Below, one piece after another: positions 1-11,376 of a stretch of 64,000 nt of DNA. The DNA is from Phallus indusiatus. Lineage: Eukaryota > Basidiomycota > Agaricomycetes > Phallales > Phallaceae. The notes under the pieces were generated by a model. The model ran no database searches. It worked only from the letters and a program-made list of their open reading frames with translations, and was not told the origin of the DNA. The position numbers and the translations under genes are program-made. Within the stretch, counting starts at the first letter, position 1; every line of letters begins with the position of its first letter. Location: NCBI GenBank assembly GCA_027605045.1, contig JAQFWX010000091.1:80029-144028 (forward strand). Reading direction: 5' to 3'.

Positions 1-2860
1 ATAAAAACCTGTTACTTACTCATTTCTTGTTCTTCCTCCGTAGCTTTTCTAATCAACGAAGTATACGAAGCCAAACACGCTTTAATCTCCTGATTGTGCA
101 ACGCGCTAGCTGAGGAGAAATATGACTGAAAAAAAACACGAGTTGTAACCAAAACCGTCTAAAGCACTAAAGGAGTATGTATTACTTACAGCACACACTT
201 TCGAGTACCAATCATCGCTCATCTCTTTAAGGTAAAGCATCAAGCCGCAATATCGTCCTAAATACTCTTCCAGCTCGGTATGCCGTCGCAGCTCACTGGA
301 ATTGCGTCCTTTGTTGTTGGAGAGCGCACGATCCGACTATATGAATGTATATACGAAGATGATGAGAAATGAATGAGAATATTGCAAAGTACGAAACGCA
401 CCTGAAAATTGAATACGATTGATAAATAATCATATAGTCGTTTACAGAATTGATTATTGTATGTCCGGTATTCTTCGAGTCGTCCCACTGTCATTGCCAT
501 ATCTAAGGAAATAAAGATTAAACACAAAATAACACTAAATCCGCATAAATTCTTACCTGAGTCTCTACTAGATAACAAAGCTTTGTAAAGCTCAGAAGCG
601 GCCCGTTCAAGCGTCTCTATTCCGCTCGGCTTCTCAAGTGACTCCTGAGTCAAAATGAGTAACGTCTCTGGGTTAACGTTGACTGTTTCCTAATAGTGTG
701 AGGCGATAAGGCAAAAAACTTCTTCACACGTTTGTCCAAAATTAAACTAACCAATAAGTTCTGCAGCTCCTGCAGAAGAGACTTCTGGTTTTGAGTTTGC
801 ACTTGCAGACCACGATTTTGAGACTGAATGTAGGATATATCTTCGCTTACAGCCTAGATTTAATCGCGTCTAAGTAAAAGGACAACATATATGCAAGAAC
901 GAGCACTTGCATTCAGGTGAATCTTGTATGAAGAAATCATGGTATCCATGGAATCGAGCTCCCGGAGTGTATCGTCAATATAATTAAGAACCAAACCAAC
1001 ACGATCGTCATCTTCCAAAAACGCATAAATGGTCGCCTAGATAACAAGTCACAGTCACCAAAAGGTGTCAAAAAAGGCTGAAAATTAACATACCTTTTCC
1101 AAAGCAACTAACTCATCCTGCAAACTCGCCTCAATCTGATCAGCAGCAGTTCGTTTCCTCTTCATCCCACCGCCTGTCCCGTTCACACCATTGACAGCAC
1201 TACCATTAACGGGGCTAACCTCACTCATCGGACTCATATCGCCAACCTCACCATTAACCCAATCACTTCCTTCGAGCATTTCTTCTACATTAGCCATGAT
1301 AACCTCCAAACTGTCTTCTTCAAATCCAGTTGACGAGCCTAAGGCAAGAAGTCGGTCTAAAGCAGCTTGATTGGCGGGATCGAAGAATGATATGCGAGCG
1401 TGGGGGTCTCTTGCTGCGGGTGCTGGTGCTGGTGAAGGCGCAGGCGCAGGTGAGGGTGTAATTGAATCTGTGCGCGCAGGTGGGGGAGCTGCTGGTTGTG
1501 GTGTTGGTGTCCGCGTTGATGTCCGCGTGGGCGTTGGTGCTGAAACTGGTGGAACTAAGGGAGGCAGGCTGGACTGCTTGAATGGAATGTCAGGACGGGA
1601 GGGGAGAGATTGGGCTATAGTTGTTGAAGTTGACATCGACGCGAAAGATGGTTGAGGAGAGGGCGAAACGAAAGGGGGATGGGACTCGTCACGGTGTGGA
1701 GGTTCTGAAGCAACTTGTTTCTCCACTGAACTTCGTGCTTTGCGGAGCTGCAAAGGAGATACAGATGGTAAATGCAATGGTGGGGGAGGGGAAGGTGTTC
1801 TTAATGTGCCATTAGCGCCATGAGGTGTGGGTGCCAGTGCAGCCGCGGGAGAAGGACTACGCCTAGACCTCTGGACTGCAATCTCTGAAAGTGAAACACG
1901 TGCAGGAGAAGATGATGGATCAAATGTTGGCGTTTGACTGGTGCTATTCCGTTCAGAAGGGACTGCCGTAGCAGTAGAAGGTCTCGAAGACCTTGAAGGC
2001 GGTCTGGATGGTGATTTTTGAACTTTACGCACCTCTCCTGCTGGAGAGTTACGAAGATATAAGGAAGGCGGATAAACCGAAGGGGAAGATGCGCCTGAAA
2101 CGGCTGAATTGAGGGAGTCGGGACGTCCATTGAATTGGGGACGAAGTGTGGCAGGTAAGTGAGGTGAAGTTGGACGTGATGATGGAGATGGAGAAATGGG
2201 CAATTGCGTATAAGGCTTTGGAGAATTTCGTCCAGATGGAGTGATGATCTTCGAAGGCGTTGAGACGCGAGGTAGTTGTTCAGTTGAAACTGAGGGTCTC
2301 GGAGGCTGCACTTGTGGTGGTTGATTAGAACTAGTTGCATTTAAACCTGCGCGGGGAATATTAACTAAGGAAAGAGCAGGGCCGTCTGGGCATATGGCTC
2401 TGAATGTTTGTACGATCGCTACAACAAATTCACGTTGCTGTTCGGTGTCTTCTGTTTGCCATTTGTATGGTCTAGTGAGCGTTATAATAAAATTGTTATC
2501 CTGATGATATGTTTAGTTGATCGGTGTTTAGTGTAATAACGTTATAACTGACATCTACGACCTCAACTCCACGAAGCTCGTGCAGCTTCCAAGTCTTGCC
2601 GATTGAGAAAGTACCGTTCGTGTTCATCTTCGACTTATGGATAAACCCCTCATCATTAGAATTCCCTGATTCACAAAGGCCTATTATTACACAAGTGCAA
2701 GGCACTAAAGAAGGCTTGAAACTCAACTGGAAAGTAAGATATATCTTGGTTTCCGACTTTCATCTTCGGTTTCCTCCCAGATTTTGACGTGAGAAATGTA
2801 CGATTCGGGGGGATTGCGTTTTGTGAAAACTGAGGCTACAATCTTCTGTCTTATATCCAT
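1..2860 (-). CDS. SEC3: Exocyst complex subunit Sec3 (partial, C-terminus beyond left edge)
   Basis: Sec3 is the exocyst landmark subunit that tethers secretory vesicles at the plasma membrane through a PIP2-binding N-terminal PH-like domain. The first exons give the typical Sec3 N-terminus (DIRQKIVASVF, SYISHVKIWEE, KPRYILLS) followed by the PH-like core (GFIHKSKMNTNGTFSIGKTW, then RPYKWQTE). A Pro/Ser-rich linker of about 350 residues follows, then the start of the helical Sec3 core (SEDISYIQSQNRGLQVQTQN; VGRLEEYRTYNNQFCKRLYD). Introns lie at 2666-2727, near 2475-2525, at about 1036-1093 and at several sites below 900. The ATG at 2860 is the first in frame before the conserved start; an open stretch runs upstream to about 2929 without another ATG. 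The C-terminal half lies outside the window. The family call is firm; the exact start is less so. Confidence 0.9.
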
Positions 2861-3743
2861 TTGGCTGGGAGACAGGATGGAATGAGGAAACTGGTTTGAA
2901 TGACGACCATGCACCTGCCAGCCCTGCAACGCACAGTAGTGACGAACTCTGATGGTGTCGGGGTTTCAAACACGCGATTGGCTGGCGTACATGAGTTCTC
3001 GCCGTATTCGCTACGGAACGTAATGCGTAGTACGCGGTGTATTCCCTTTGTCTACACTTACGAAAATAATACGATCACAGAAATTCTGAGCCTCAGTTCT
3101 CCTAACTTTAATCCTCTGTTTGTGCAGTACATCTCCTTGATCATTTGACAGCTGCCAGTACTAGTGCCAATTCAAACCGGGGAAGAAATTACAATCTCGA
3201 AAGGAATGAAGGCGTGGAGCACTCAAACTCAAAACGATCAGAACAAGTCGGCGCTGCTCATTAAGAATATCATACACAAACATTTTGGTAGGAGATAGTG
3301 TTGACATGACATCTGTGCACTGGAAAACTCGGAGGGCGACGACTTGTGCGGTGTTCAGTTCCGAGGTTTTGCTGGGGGCCGCGTGGATTAATATTGTATA
3401 CAGGTTTAGCGGACAGAAAGAACACAGTATCGAGTTTATCAATGCATGACACCATATCCTTCATTTCAAATACAGTTGGTACATTTAGAACCAAATATCA
3501 GCGCCTTGCATATACACTCTAATATCATAATTCATTAAGACTGTTCATAGAACCGATTTAGCCACATGACACATTGAAGAAAGTCTAAATAGTCGTTCCC
3601 CTTGTCGACAGGTGTAAGGTCCTGACAAATGAAAGCAAAGTTATATTAACCGATGCCTGACACATAAGGAAACCAATAAGGACATGGCCGCGAGCTTACC
3701 GCTCCTTCCACGGATCTGTCTCGAGAAATATCTCCTTTCAAAA

Positions 3744-3944
3744 TTAGAATGAAACAGAAGAGCCTTGTCGCTTTTCCCACTTGGTGGGGCATTTGTTGTG
3801 GAAAGTTGATACTTCATTCTTCCAAATATTTACCACTGTGAAGAAGACATAATAAGCCCAACCCGGATGAATTACCGTGTCTCCCCTTTGCGCCCCAATC
3901 GCTGAGAGCACATGTTTGAATCTTTCCAGGGAATGAACTGTCAT
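3744..3944 (-). CDS. Possible small hypothetical protein or exon
   Basis: An ATG-started frame of 66 codons with an aromatic stretch (GWAYYVFFTVVNIW) and a basic C-terminal part. A second possible exon of 28 codons ends in a stop near 3537, after a good acceptor (TTTGTCAG) at about 3625. No single GT-AG intron that I can find joins the two frames cleanly, and I do not recognise the protein. It may be a real small gene with an unrecognised structure, or chance. Confidence 0.2.
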   Translation of the reverse strand: MTVHSLERFKHVLSAIGAQRGDTVIHPGWAYYVFFTVVNIWKNEVSTFHNKCPTKWEKRQGSSVSF

Positions 3945-5456
3945 GATATCATTACAAGCTCACTATTCGTCCCGAACTAGGAATTGCATGGGCACATATG
4001 GGGAGTGGCAACACTAGTCATTAAAGCAATGTTGCCACGGTGGCTTTTCATTTATTGAGTTCAGTGAATTGTCTTCATTTCCCATGGTCATGCTGGTGCT
4101 GTCTTGTGTTACGATCCCAGCATTACAGCTCCAAATTGGCTAGTCGACATTGGACCGCGGTCCGTCAGAGCACAAACTGATCTCCAAATCGCCGATCCAG
4201 ACAAGACGTGGCATTTTCCGGTCCTAGTTAGGACAGCATGCATTGGAAAAGACTGTTCAGCATCTCATTCGAGTATAAGAGCATTGAATAGTAGGCGTAG
4301 TAAGATACCGAGATTCCGGCAGACTTGGTCGGGGTTTGAACTTCATTTGAACCTCGAGCACATGTATGATGTTATAAACGTTCAAATCCATCACCTACAG
4401 TGTGTGCAGCACACATGCGATCTTTTCATTTGCTCAGAATTCAAATTGCTTAAAATTCAAAGAACTATGACATATGCAATCACTTGATCAGTCCTATGTT
4501 TGTTTTTCTCTTAGTCGTCACTGAATCGAACAGGCCCTTTTTGTTGTTTGTTGCAAGGTCTCTCATGATGGGATTCTCGACGCTACGTGTCGTCCAAAGC
4601 TTGTCCGCGGTCGTCCTCTAGGGGTAATCCAGGTTGTACTCTCCACGTTTCTGACCAATACGAGGTCTTCATCGGTACAATGTTTAGCGTCCAACGGGAT
4701 CACCACCCCTAACGTTTGCTCCAATGCTCCAAAAAAGGGTTGACCGCCACTGATCTTTTGGTCTTCTCCACGTGGACTAACACGAAATTTTCTCTTGTGG
4801 TACCTATAGGAACATATCAATATCAAAACTTGTTTCCTATCTTGTTCAAAACGATTTGCAGCTCAATGTTCCCTATTATCACGGTGCAAGTCCCATGATC
4901 TCTAGGTCGGTCATAGTGCTTATTCACTATACCAATCATAACGTCTCCTTTTTAACTTTTCGATTTGGCGGAACCGCCGAGAAGATAACTCGGGGATACA
5001 TCCCGAACCACGCACCATTCAAACGCCCACCTACACTGCAGGTCTTGGAAGCAATATCTACTTATATTCATCACGCTCTCCACCACAGCATATATTTGCA
5101 TTCAACTATCATTAATTATGGAAAGACGGCAGATCGAATTGGAAAATACAGCGCCATATCTATTGTCAGGGTTTCTCGACAAGACTCTCGTATTCTGGAT
5201 TAAAATTGCCATCCATTTTATCCTATTTTTGAAAAAAAAAAAAAGCAACCTTGTACCTCAAAAATAACTCTCCCTTCCCACACATCCAGGCCGCAATTTT
5301 TATCCGAAAATTAGGACAACAAAACGAGAAAAAGGGAGACACATGCGCGTCGGTGATTCGCTGGTTTGTCTCGACCGTTTGCATGAGATTCAGGGTGTAA
5401 TGAGAAGAAAAAAAATCTCGAACACCATTTCCCAAGTGGACATCGCCGTAGCAGCA

Positions 5457-5466
5457 TATTTAAAGG
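5457..5466 (+). promoter_or_regulatory. TATA-like element of the GH16 gene
   Basis: ATATTTAAAG lies about 52-61 bases before the ATG at 5518, a normal TATA-to-start distance for a highly expressed fungal secreted enzyme. The position decides in favour of the 5518 ATG over the in-frame upstream start near 5470, which would fall almost on the TATA element. Confidence 0.45.
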
Positions 5467-5517
5467 CCCTTGCAAGCTGATGTTCATTACTTCAGTCCCA
5501 CCTTTCATTTCATAGAC

Positions 5518-6973
5518 ATGGTACATCTTCTAAGCGCAATCCTTTCCTCTGTTTTCGTTGCAATTGTTCAAGGAGCTCAGTACAGCTTAACCGACAACGT
5601 TGTTGGTACTGGCTTTCTCTCCGCCTTCTCGCACCAAGCTATTGCCGTATGGTTTTACCACCTGTTCAAGCTTCAATTCACTAATTTGTCGTATTGCAGG
5701 ATCCGACCCATGGTCGTGTAAAGTAACAAACACCTTACTATCGCAATTTTATTTTGCTAAAGTTTGGTCGTAGTTACGTCTCACAATCAGAGGCATTGTC
5801 TTTGAACCTTACCTATGCCAATGGTAATACGTTCATAATGCGAGCTGATGACACTACCGTACTTAGTGCATCGGGACCGGGTAGAAACTCTGTTCGCATT
5901 CAGAGTAACGCTCAATATAGCACGCATGTCGTTGTGTAAGTCACCTTTATTATGATGCAGCTCTTGGTATTAGCTTACCCCGTGTCCTTCAGAATGAATA
6001 TTAGACATATGCCGGATGGTTGCTCGTAAGCCTGATATGACGTTCCGAAATTATTTGCGATCTTAGTTATTTTCGGTATAGCACTTGGCCAGCCGCATGG
6101 GAAGTGGGTGCTAATTGGCCTGACGGCGTAAGTGGTTCTTCTTACGAATTCCTTTTGGTCCCTAACTTAACCCGTTAATCCAGGGAGAGGTAGTATTCCC
6201 GTGTACTGCATCCGGTTCTTCAATGCTAAAATTATCTACAAGGTTGATATCATAGAAGGTGTCAACGGAATCGCACCTAATCAAGTTACTCTTCACACAT
6301 CGTCGGGTTGCACAATGCCTAGCAGTACCACCCAAACAGGGTATGTATTATTTTTAACAGAGTCTAGAAGAATGAAGATTCTCAAGATGTGTTAAGGAAA
6401 ACCGTTGGAACAGATTGTAATGCTGCAGATAACGGCAATGCTGGATGCGGCGTGCAGTGTAACAAGGCTAACAGTTTCGCCTCTGGATTCAACAATGTAG
6501 GGGGAGGCTGGTACGCAATGGAGCGCACCAATGGTTACATCAATGTCTGGTTCTGGGCACGAAACGACAACACCGTCCCTTCTGATGTTAAGAATGGTGC
6601 TTCAACTATCAACACTTCAAACTGGGGGACACCGTTCGCCAATTTCCCGGATACTGATTGCGACTTGGCTTCACACTTTGGACCTAACAACATCGTTATC
6701 AACCTGACTCTCTGTAAGCCCCTTATGATTATTCATCATTGTACCTTTTTTTTTCTGATCCGGCTTTTTCATATCAGGCGGTGATTGGGCTGGCGCTGTT
6801 TTCACTTCCCAGGGATGTGGAAGTGACTGTGTCAGTACGTAACCATATCTTTTCTTTCTCAAGTTGTTCCATTTTCTGATTACTTGCTCTTTTGTTCAGC
6901 TTTTGTTAATGAGAATCCTTCGGCGTTTACTGACGCTTACTGGGATTTCGCCTCTTTGAATGTCTATCAATGA
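5518..6973 (+). CDS. Secreted GH16 endo-1,3(4)-beta-glucanase (laminarinase type)
   Basis: It should hydrolyse beta-1,3 or mixed 1,3/1,4-glucan outside the cell, in fungal wall remodelling or plant glucan use. Ten exons splice to 945 nt, 314 residues, the usual size for laminarinase-type GH16. The protein opens with a signal peptide (MVHLLSAILSSVFVAIVQGA), then DPTHGRVNYVSQ, RHMPDGCSTWPAAWE and the catalytic E-x-D-x-x-E site as GEVDIIEGVN. It ends without a GPI signal or membrane segment. Introns: 5647-5699, 5723-5773, 5936-5992, 6026-6081, 6128-6183, 6190-6242, 6341-6396, 6714-6777 and 6835-6899. Exon 6 (6184-6189) is only six bases and supplies Gly plus the nucleophile Glu. The next gene converges on the other strand about 150 bp downstream. 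Substrate preference cannot be read from the sequence. Confidence 0.93.
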
Positions 6974-7126
6974 TTGCTATCGGGTTATCGTTATTTTTTC
7001 TCTTGCTGTATTCTATGCCACTGCTTTCGATTGTTTGTATATCTCACTGGATTGGGCTGTATTAGTCATTTTGTCTTGTGTTATTTTACAATGCTGGTTT
7101 ATATATGGGTCTGGCTTGTTATTAGT

Positions 7127-9064
7127 TTATTCTCTTCCCGTAACCTTCTTCCAAAGCGGAGTAAGAGCTTGCGCTACAGTACTTCCGGCGACTTCTAGCA
7201 AGTCCCTTTCCAAATCATCTTGTACGGACGTCAAAATCCGTCTACTCCTCCATCTGTCCGGGTGAAACCTCTTATGGCTTTTCTCTACCAACTCTTGAAA
7301 GTCCTTCCGAGGTAAGTACCCTTCTACTGTCTTGAAAAACTTCTCCACAGCGGTCCACTGAATATCGTTGATTGTAAATGTGGGAGAGAGCATAGGCCAA
7401 GGAATAGATTGGAATAGTAAAGGATTTGATGCGTTATACTGAGCAGAATCGAATTGAATAGCGGTTTGAGTATATCTTTCCAAAGCAGATCTGGCAGACC
7501 ATCGCAGACCTCCTTTGACGTGTGAGGTAACTACCATCTGAGTGCCTTTTCTTTGTTTCCTCATCTCTTGCTCATGCGACTGTCGTTCAAGCTGATATTG
7601 CTCTACATAACGTCGATAGGCAGCCCGTTTGCGCTCTTCTTCTTCTCGTCTGATTTTCTGCTGCTTCTTTTCTTCTTCTGCACGCAATTCTTGCTCTTTG
7701 CGGCGACGAGCTTCTTCCTCCCAAAACGGCTTATCTTTCTCCAGCTCAGCTAGCTTGCGTCTCGATTCTTCAATTTTTGTTTGTCTGATAGCTTCTTCAT
7801 CTTCGCTAGGTTCTTCTGATGTGCTTTTCGAAGTGGATGGAATAGGCTTCTCTTCACCTTCCGGTTCGGGATCAGTTGGGTCATTGATAGGGTCAGCTGG
7901 GTCGCTGAGAGGATCCCTCGGTTCACTGGAAGGATCAGTTGGGTCGCTGAAAACGGTAGAATCTCTAAGTTCAGGTGGGACTCCAAGTTCGTCCCAGAAC
8001 GCATTCTGTAAAATGTCCCGCCGAGCTCTGAGCCTTGCATCGAGTTCAGCTTTGCGTTTTCTCTCTCTTCCAACCTTTTTTTGATGTAATTCTCGTCGAG
8101 CGGTGAAGGGATCTTGGAATCTTGTTCTCTTTGTTCTTTCCATATCAGCATCGGAATCTTCTGAAGTTGATTGCAAGTCTATGTAGATTCTTTCTTGAGC
8201 TGGGGGAGGGATGCGTTAGAAACCTCACCTCAAACAGGATAAAGACATACCAGGGGCCGGTGATTTCTCTTTCTGCCATGTCCTGGGTCGTTTATTTCCC
8301 GGATCTTTAGGCGTCGATTGGTTGAAAAAGCTGGAAGAAGATGCATCACCATCCACAGACATATGATTCGGACTACGAAAGCTTTGACCAGGCATTCTTG
8401 TTCCAAGAAATACAGGATCGTCGTCTGGGTTGGGTGCTCCCTGTGCCTGTCCGCGGAATTTTGGCGTAGGGGTTGTCCCTTCCATTTTGACAGTTTTCTC
8501 TGGCGTTTCGGGAACGGTGTTATGAGCGGAAAGGGGAGGTATATCTTGATCAAGGTCAGCTGCAGGTAAACGTCGATTGATGGAAGTAATGGCTGGAGGA
8601 GTGCGAACGATGCATTCGTATTCCGGGTCAAGTTTATGTATGTCCCACTGATCTTCTGTCATACGTACAACGCGACTGCAAGGATTTAGAAAAAAAGTTA
8701 GAAGAAGACAGCATTGTGATATAGATATAAATACATACCCGCATAGTTGAACTAGCCTAGGCCATGTACCCTCGTCTACTAAGCCCGGATCTGAACGGGC
8801 TCGTGGAACGAATCTCCACGTGCAAACGCCAGTATTCACATTCGTTTCAATCACGATTCGTTTGCTATCTAACGATGAAGGTCTATGCGTAGAAGTGGTT
8901 TGATCACCCCCTGTCCAGCCTGAATTGGCTGTCAACGCGTCATAAGTCGCGAAACAGAGTACAGTTGAGGGTGATTTGAGTAATCTGTCTCTCTGAGAAG
9001 TGTCTATTACTCCTGGAAGAGTTCCAGCGACGAAAGGAAATAGAGGTTCTTCGGGTAATGTCAT
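7127..9064 (-). CDS. NFKBIL1-like / J-domain-like charged coiled-coil protein
   Basis: Three exons (introns 8686-8738 and 8200-8250) splice to 1824 nt, 607 residues. The N-terminal third is a globular segment I do not recognise. The middle is a Pro/Asp/Ser-rich linker and then a long Glu/Arg/Lys coiled coil. The C-terminus holds an IPWP motif, a helical segment and HKRFHPDRWRSRR, which contains the HPD tripeptide of J domains, then a helix ending at the stop. This arrangement is that of the multicopy Agaricomycete family related to NF-kappa-B-inhibitor-like 1. A second, shorter member is at 58375-59193. The cellular role is unknown. The first intron has length divisible by three and no stop, so retention would still give an open frame. 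Confidence 0.7.
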
Positions 9065-9448
9065 TTGTAATTTGAGGATAGGTTACTGTTGCGAAATGGC
9101 GAAATTACTGTTGACGATGAGTCAGAATTGTAGACCAGGATGTGACAGAAGGGAGAGAGGAGAATGTGATTTGGTAGCCTCAAATAGTGGTTTTGACAAA
9201 AAATGGTCGCATGCGGTGGAAGACGCGAGAGAAGCGCGCAGAGTGTCCATGCACCAGAGTCCCAAGTCCAAGGTTCATGTGTCCATTCGGAAGTAGTCCA
9301 TGAAACGGTGGTCCTTGGTAAAATAATAATTAGATTTTCACTCATTCTGACAAATAAACAATAGAACCAATTGATTTAAGTCATATCATGCCGTATATAC
9401 ACTCATATACATCAAAACGCTAATGCCATACAGAAAATATAGTATTTA
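9065..9448. other. Intergenic region, 384 bp
   Basis: It separates two minus-strand genes and must contain the promoter of the NFKBIL1-like gene and the 3' end of the 9449-10090 gene. I see no clear TATA box or other element. Confidence 0.4.
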
Positions 9449-10090
9449 TCAATTAACACGGGTTGTTCTCTCACTTTTCGCCGCGAGAGGTGAATCAACG
9501 ATAATGACAAATCGTTCAGCAGGATTCACGAGTTTCGAAGGGGAGACAGCAGGGCTGTTGAAGTCTACTCCAAAGAGAGCCGCAGATGCAGATGTAGATG
9601 CCTTTTCGTCCTTCTTTTCCCCTTTTGATTGAGCGATTTGAGAAAGGAATGGCACGGGCTCGAAAAACTCGTCGAGGCTTGATGAAAGGTCGCTAGTGCC
9701 TTTGATGGCCGAGCCTGGATTACCATCGTTGGCAAAGAGATCGCTACTTGCAAAAGGCCCTCTTTCTTCATCAGAGTCAGGGTTTAGCTCCAATTTCTTA
9801 CTATCACGACGCTTAGTCATGAGAGGACTAGCTACTATCGTCTTCGGATCCAATACAAGACATCCAGAGCTATAGATAAGACGGTAACATATAGTGTTAC
9901 TGGTCGGTCAGCTTGACTGTGCGAAATCAACTTACCCCAACGATGCTCTTCCCTTTTTCGTTTTCAAAGTCGGAGAAATATCGCAAGGATGATCTTCTAT
10001 GTCGAAGCCGGTGCCAATTGCTTGTCTCCTGTGCAACATATTCCTTGACTTCTGCTTGACAGGAGTTTGTGGTAGTTTGAATTGAGGCAT
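9449..10090 (-). CDS. Small hypothetical protein with CDK-type phosphosites
   Basis: Two exons (intron 9870-9935) give 576 nt, 191 residues, starting MPQFKLPQTPVKQKSRNMLH. I do not recognise a domain. It is basic at the N-terminus, Ser/Asp/Glu-rich in the middle and probably disordered. It has several proline-directed sites: TPVK and SPSK match the full CDK consensus (S/T-P-x-K), and SPTL and SPLM are minimal sites. The motif VLDPKTIVASPLMTKRR looks like a possible docking or conserved segment. That pattern suggests a cell-cycle or kinase-regulated protein, but this is inference from site density only. Confidence 0.6.
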
Positions 10091-10483
10091 ACTAGGTGGG
10101 CGACAGACAGAGGATGTCTGGACTCGTTAAGGAAAAAAACAGCGGTCATTTATACGCTGTGGACTTTCTTGTCCGTAAAATTATGTCCTCAACGAGGACG
10201 GTATGTGTGGACAAAAAGCGTCGAACAAGAGGACAAATACGTTGGTCCTTACCGGCCTCACCACGACCCTGGATTCAAAACAGAGCCGTCGCGTCGCATC
10301 GGCATACTACTATAGGTGTAGTTGTTCCGGGTGTTTAGAAGCTTCGTTTGTTTATTTCATTTCACGATCACACCATGAACCAATCAATTCGGAGGCAATG
10401 GTAGAGTCATATAAATAGACATACATTGTTTGTTGGTTTATCGATAACAAATAAGACATTGCTTAATAAGTTGATGGCCATCA
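10091..10483. other. Intergenic region, 393 bp
   Basis: It lies between the start of the 191-residue gene and the 3' end of the TMEM205-like gene, both on the minus strand. Short plus-strand frames overlap here but have no family match. No distinct element is visible. Confidence 0.4.
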
Positions 10484-11181
10484 TTAGACAGAGTTCAGTC
10501 CAACATTCCCTATCCAAAGACCATGGAAAGCCAGAGCTATAACCGCAAACAGATTGAGTAGAGAACTGATGCCATGAAGCATCGCAAAGCGTTTCGTCAA
10601 AGCTTTCATGTCCTCTGAGACCTGATAAAAAAACAAATTAAATTGTCAGACTTCTTCTCGGTTTATAAAAGAATAAAACGTTGAAGTTACCCCCTCGTCG
10701 GTATAGCTCTTCCCTTCGGCTTTCTCAAGTTTATGGCGCTGGAACATCGTCTTGCTAGTCATTGGACCGACAACCCAGTCATTCAAACCCTGGGCTAGGA
10801 GCACAATAGTCAGTGTCCATGCTTGAGCGACGTCTTCTTGGAGAGGATTCGACCAGCTCAAGATGACCTCCGGATGACCCAAAGTCCAGAGAACAAGTAA
10901 TCCGGCAGACAGAACTTCGGATAGCATAAAAAATATGGGAAATGTGCGATGTTGTAAAGTGCCGAACATTTGACGAGCTGTAAACAGCTTAGTCCTATTT
11001 CCAGTAGTGCGCGTGAGGATATATGACCGAACTCACGCAATGCGCGGAAGGCAATGACTCCTCCAAAGAAGGTGATCCATATCGACATTCCAAAGAGAAA
11101 AGAGTAGGATATGAGATATAATCCATTGACAGATATAAGGCCGTAAGCCTTGGATAGAGTTAGAGTGTCTCCTGCTATCAT
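10484..11181 (-). CDS. TMEM205-like (DUF4149) multi-pass membrane protein
   Basis: Three exons (introns 10978-11036 and 10622-10690) splice to 570 nt, 189 residues with about four membrane segments. The family signature is clear: GMSIWITFFGGVIAFRALPR running over the first splice junction into FGTLQHRTFPIFF, then WTLTIVLLAQGLNDWVVGP. DUF4149/TMEM205 proteins are small membrane proteins of poorly defined function; animal TMEM205 is linked to drug export. The ATG at 11181 (MIAGDTLTLSKAYG) precedes the first membrane helix as in relatives. An upstream open frame near 11335 is in another frame and is not needed. The gene is divergent from the NIPA gene. Confidence 0.8.
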
Positions 11182-11376
11182 GTTTGCTGCAGAGTTGAGA
11201 AGCGGCGTAACGTAACGCTGACGACGTATGTGACCTCAGTTTTTGCTTACTGCGACCATCACTCGGAGGGAGAACACCCTCGCTCGAATCTTTTTTATAT
11301 TCTCTAAATAATAGGCTTTGGACAGGATATACCATAATTTCAAACTATTGCCTTCGGAATTTCGACATTTTATTTA
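11182..11376. promoter_or_regulatory. Bidirectional promoter of TMEM205-like and NIPA genes
   Basis: Only 195 bp separate the two divergent start codons, so both promoters must lie here. I see no clear TATA box on either side. Shared regulation of the two membrane proteins is possible but unproven. Confidence 0.5.

Larger units (their letters stand above)
2861..5517. other. Gene-poor intergenic stretch
   Basis: It lies between the 5' end of SEC3 and the GH16 gene, so it must hold the SEC3 promoter and the GH16 upstream region. Open frames here are short, overlap on both strands and match no family I know. The best of them, at 3744-3944 on the minus strand, is listed separately. I see no repeat, tRNA or mobile-element signature. 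Confidence 0.5.

Noticed and set aside
1371..1815. Plus-strand Gly/Ala/Val-rich frames over SEC3
   Set aside because: They are complements of the Pro/Ser-rich linker of Sec3, whose frame is fixed by conserved ends on both sides.
4104..4487. 127-codon plus-strand frame
   Set aside because: Composition is ordinary, no family match, no plausible neighbours or splice partners; length is possible by chance in 2.6 kb.
11033..11335. 100-codon minus-strand frame upstream of the TMEM205-like gene
   Set aside because: It runs through the true first exon in another frame and lacks membrane or family features.
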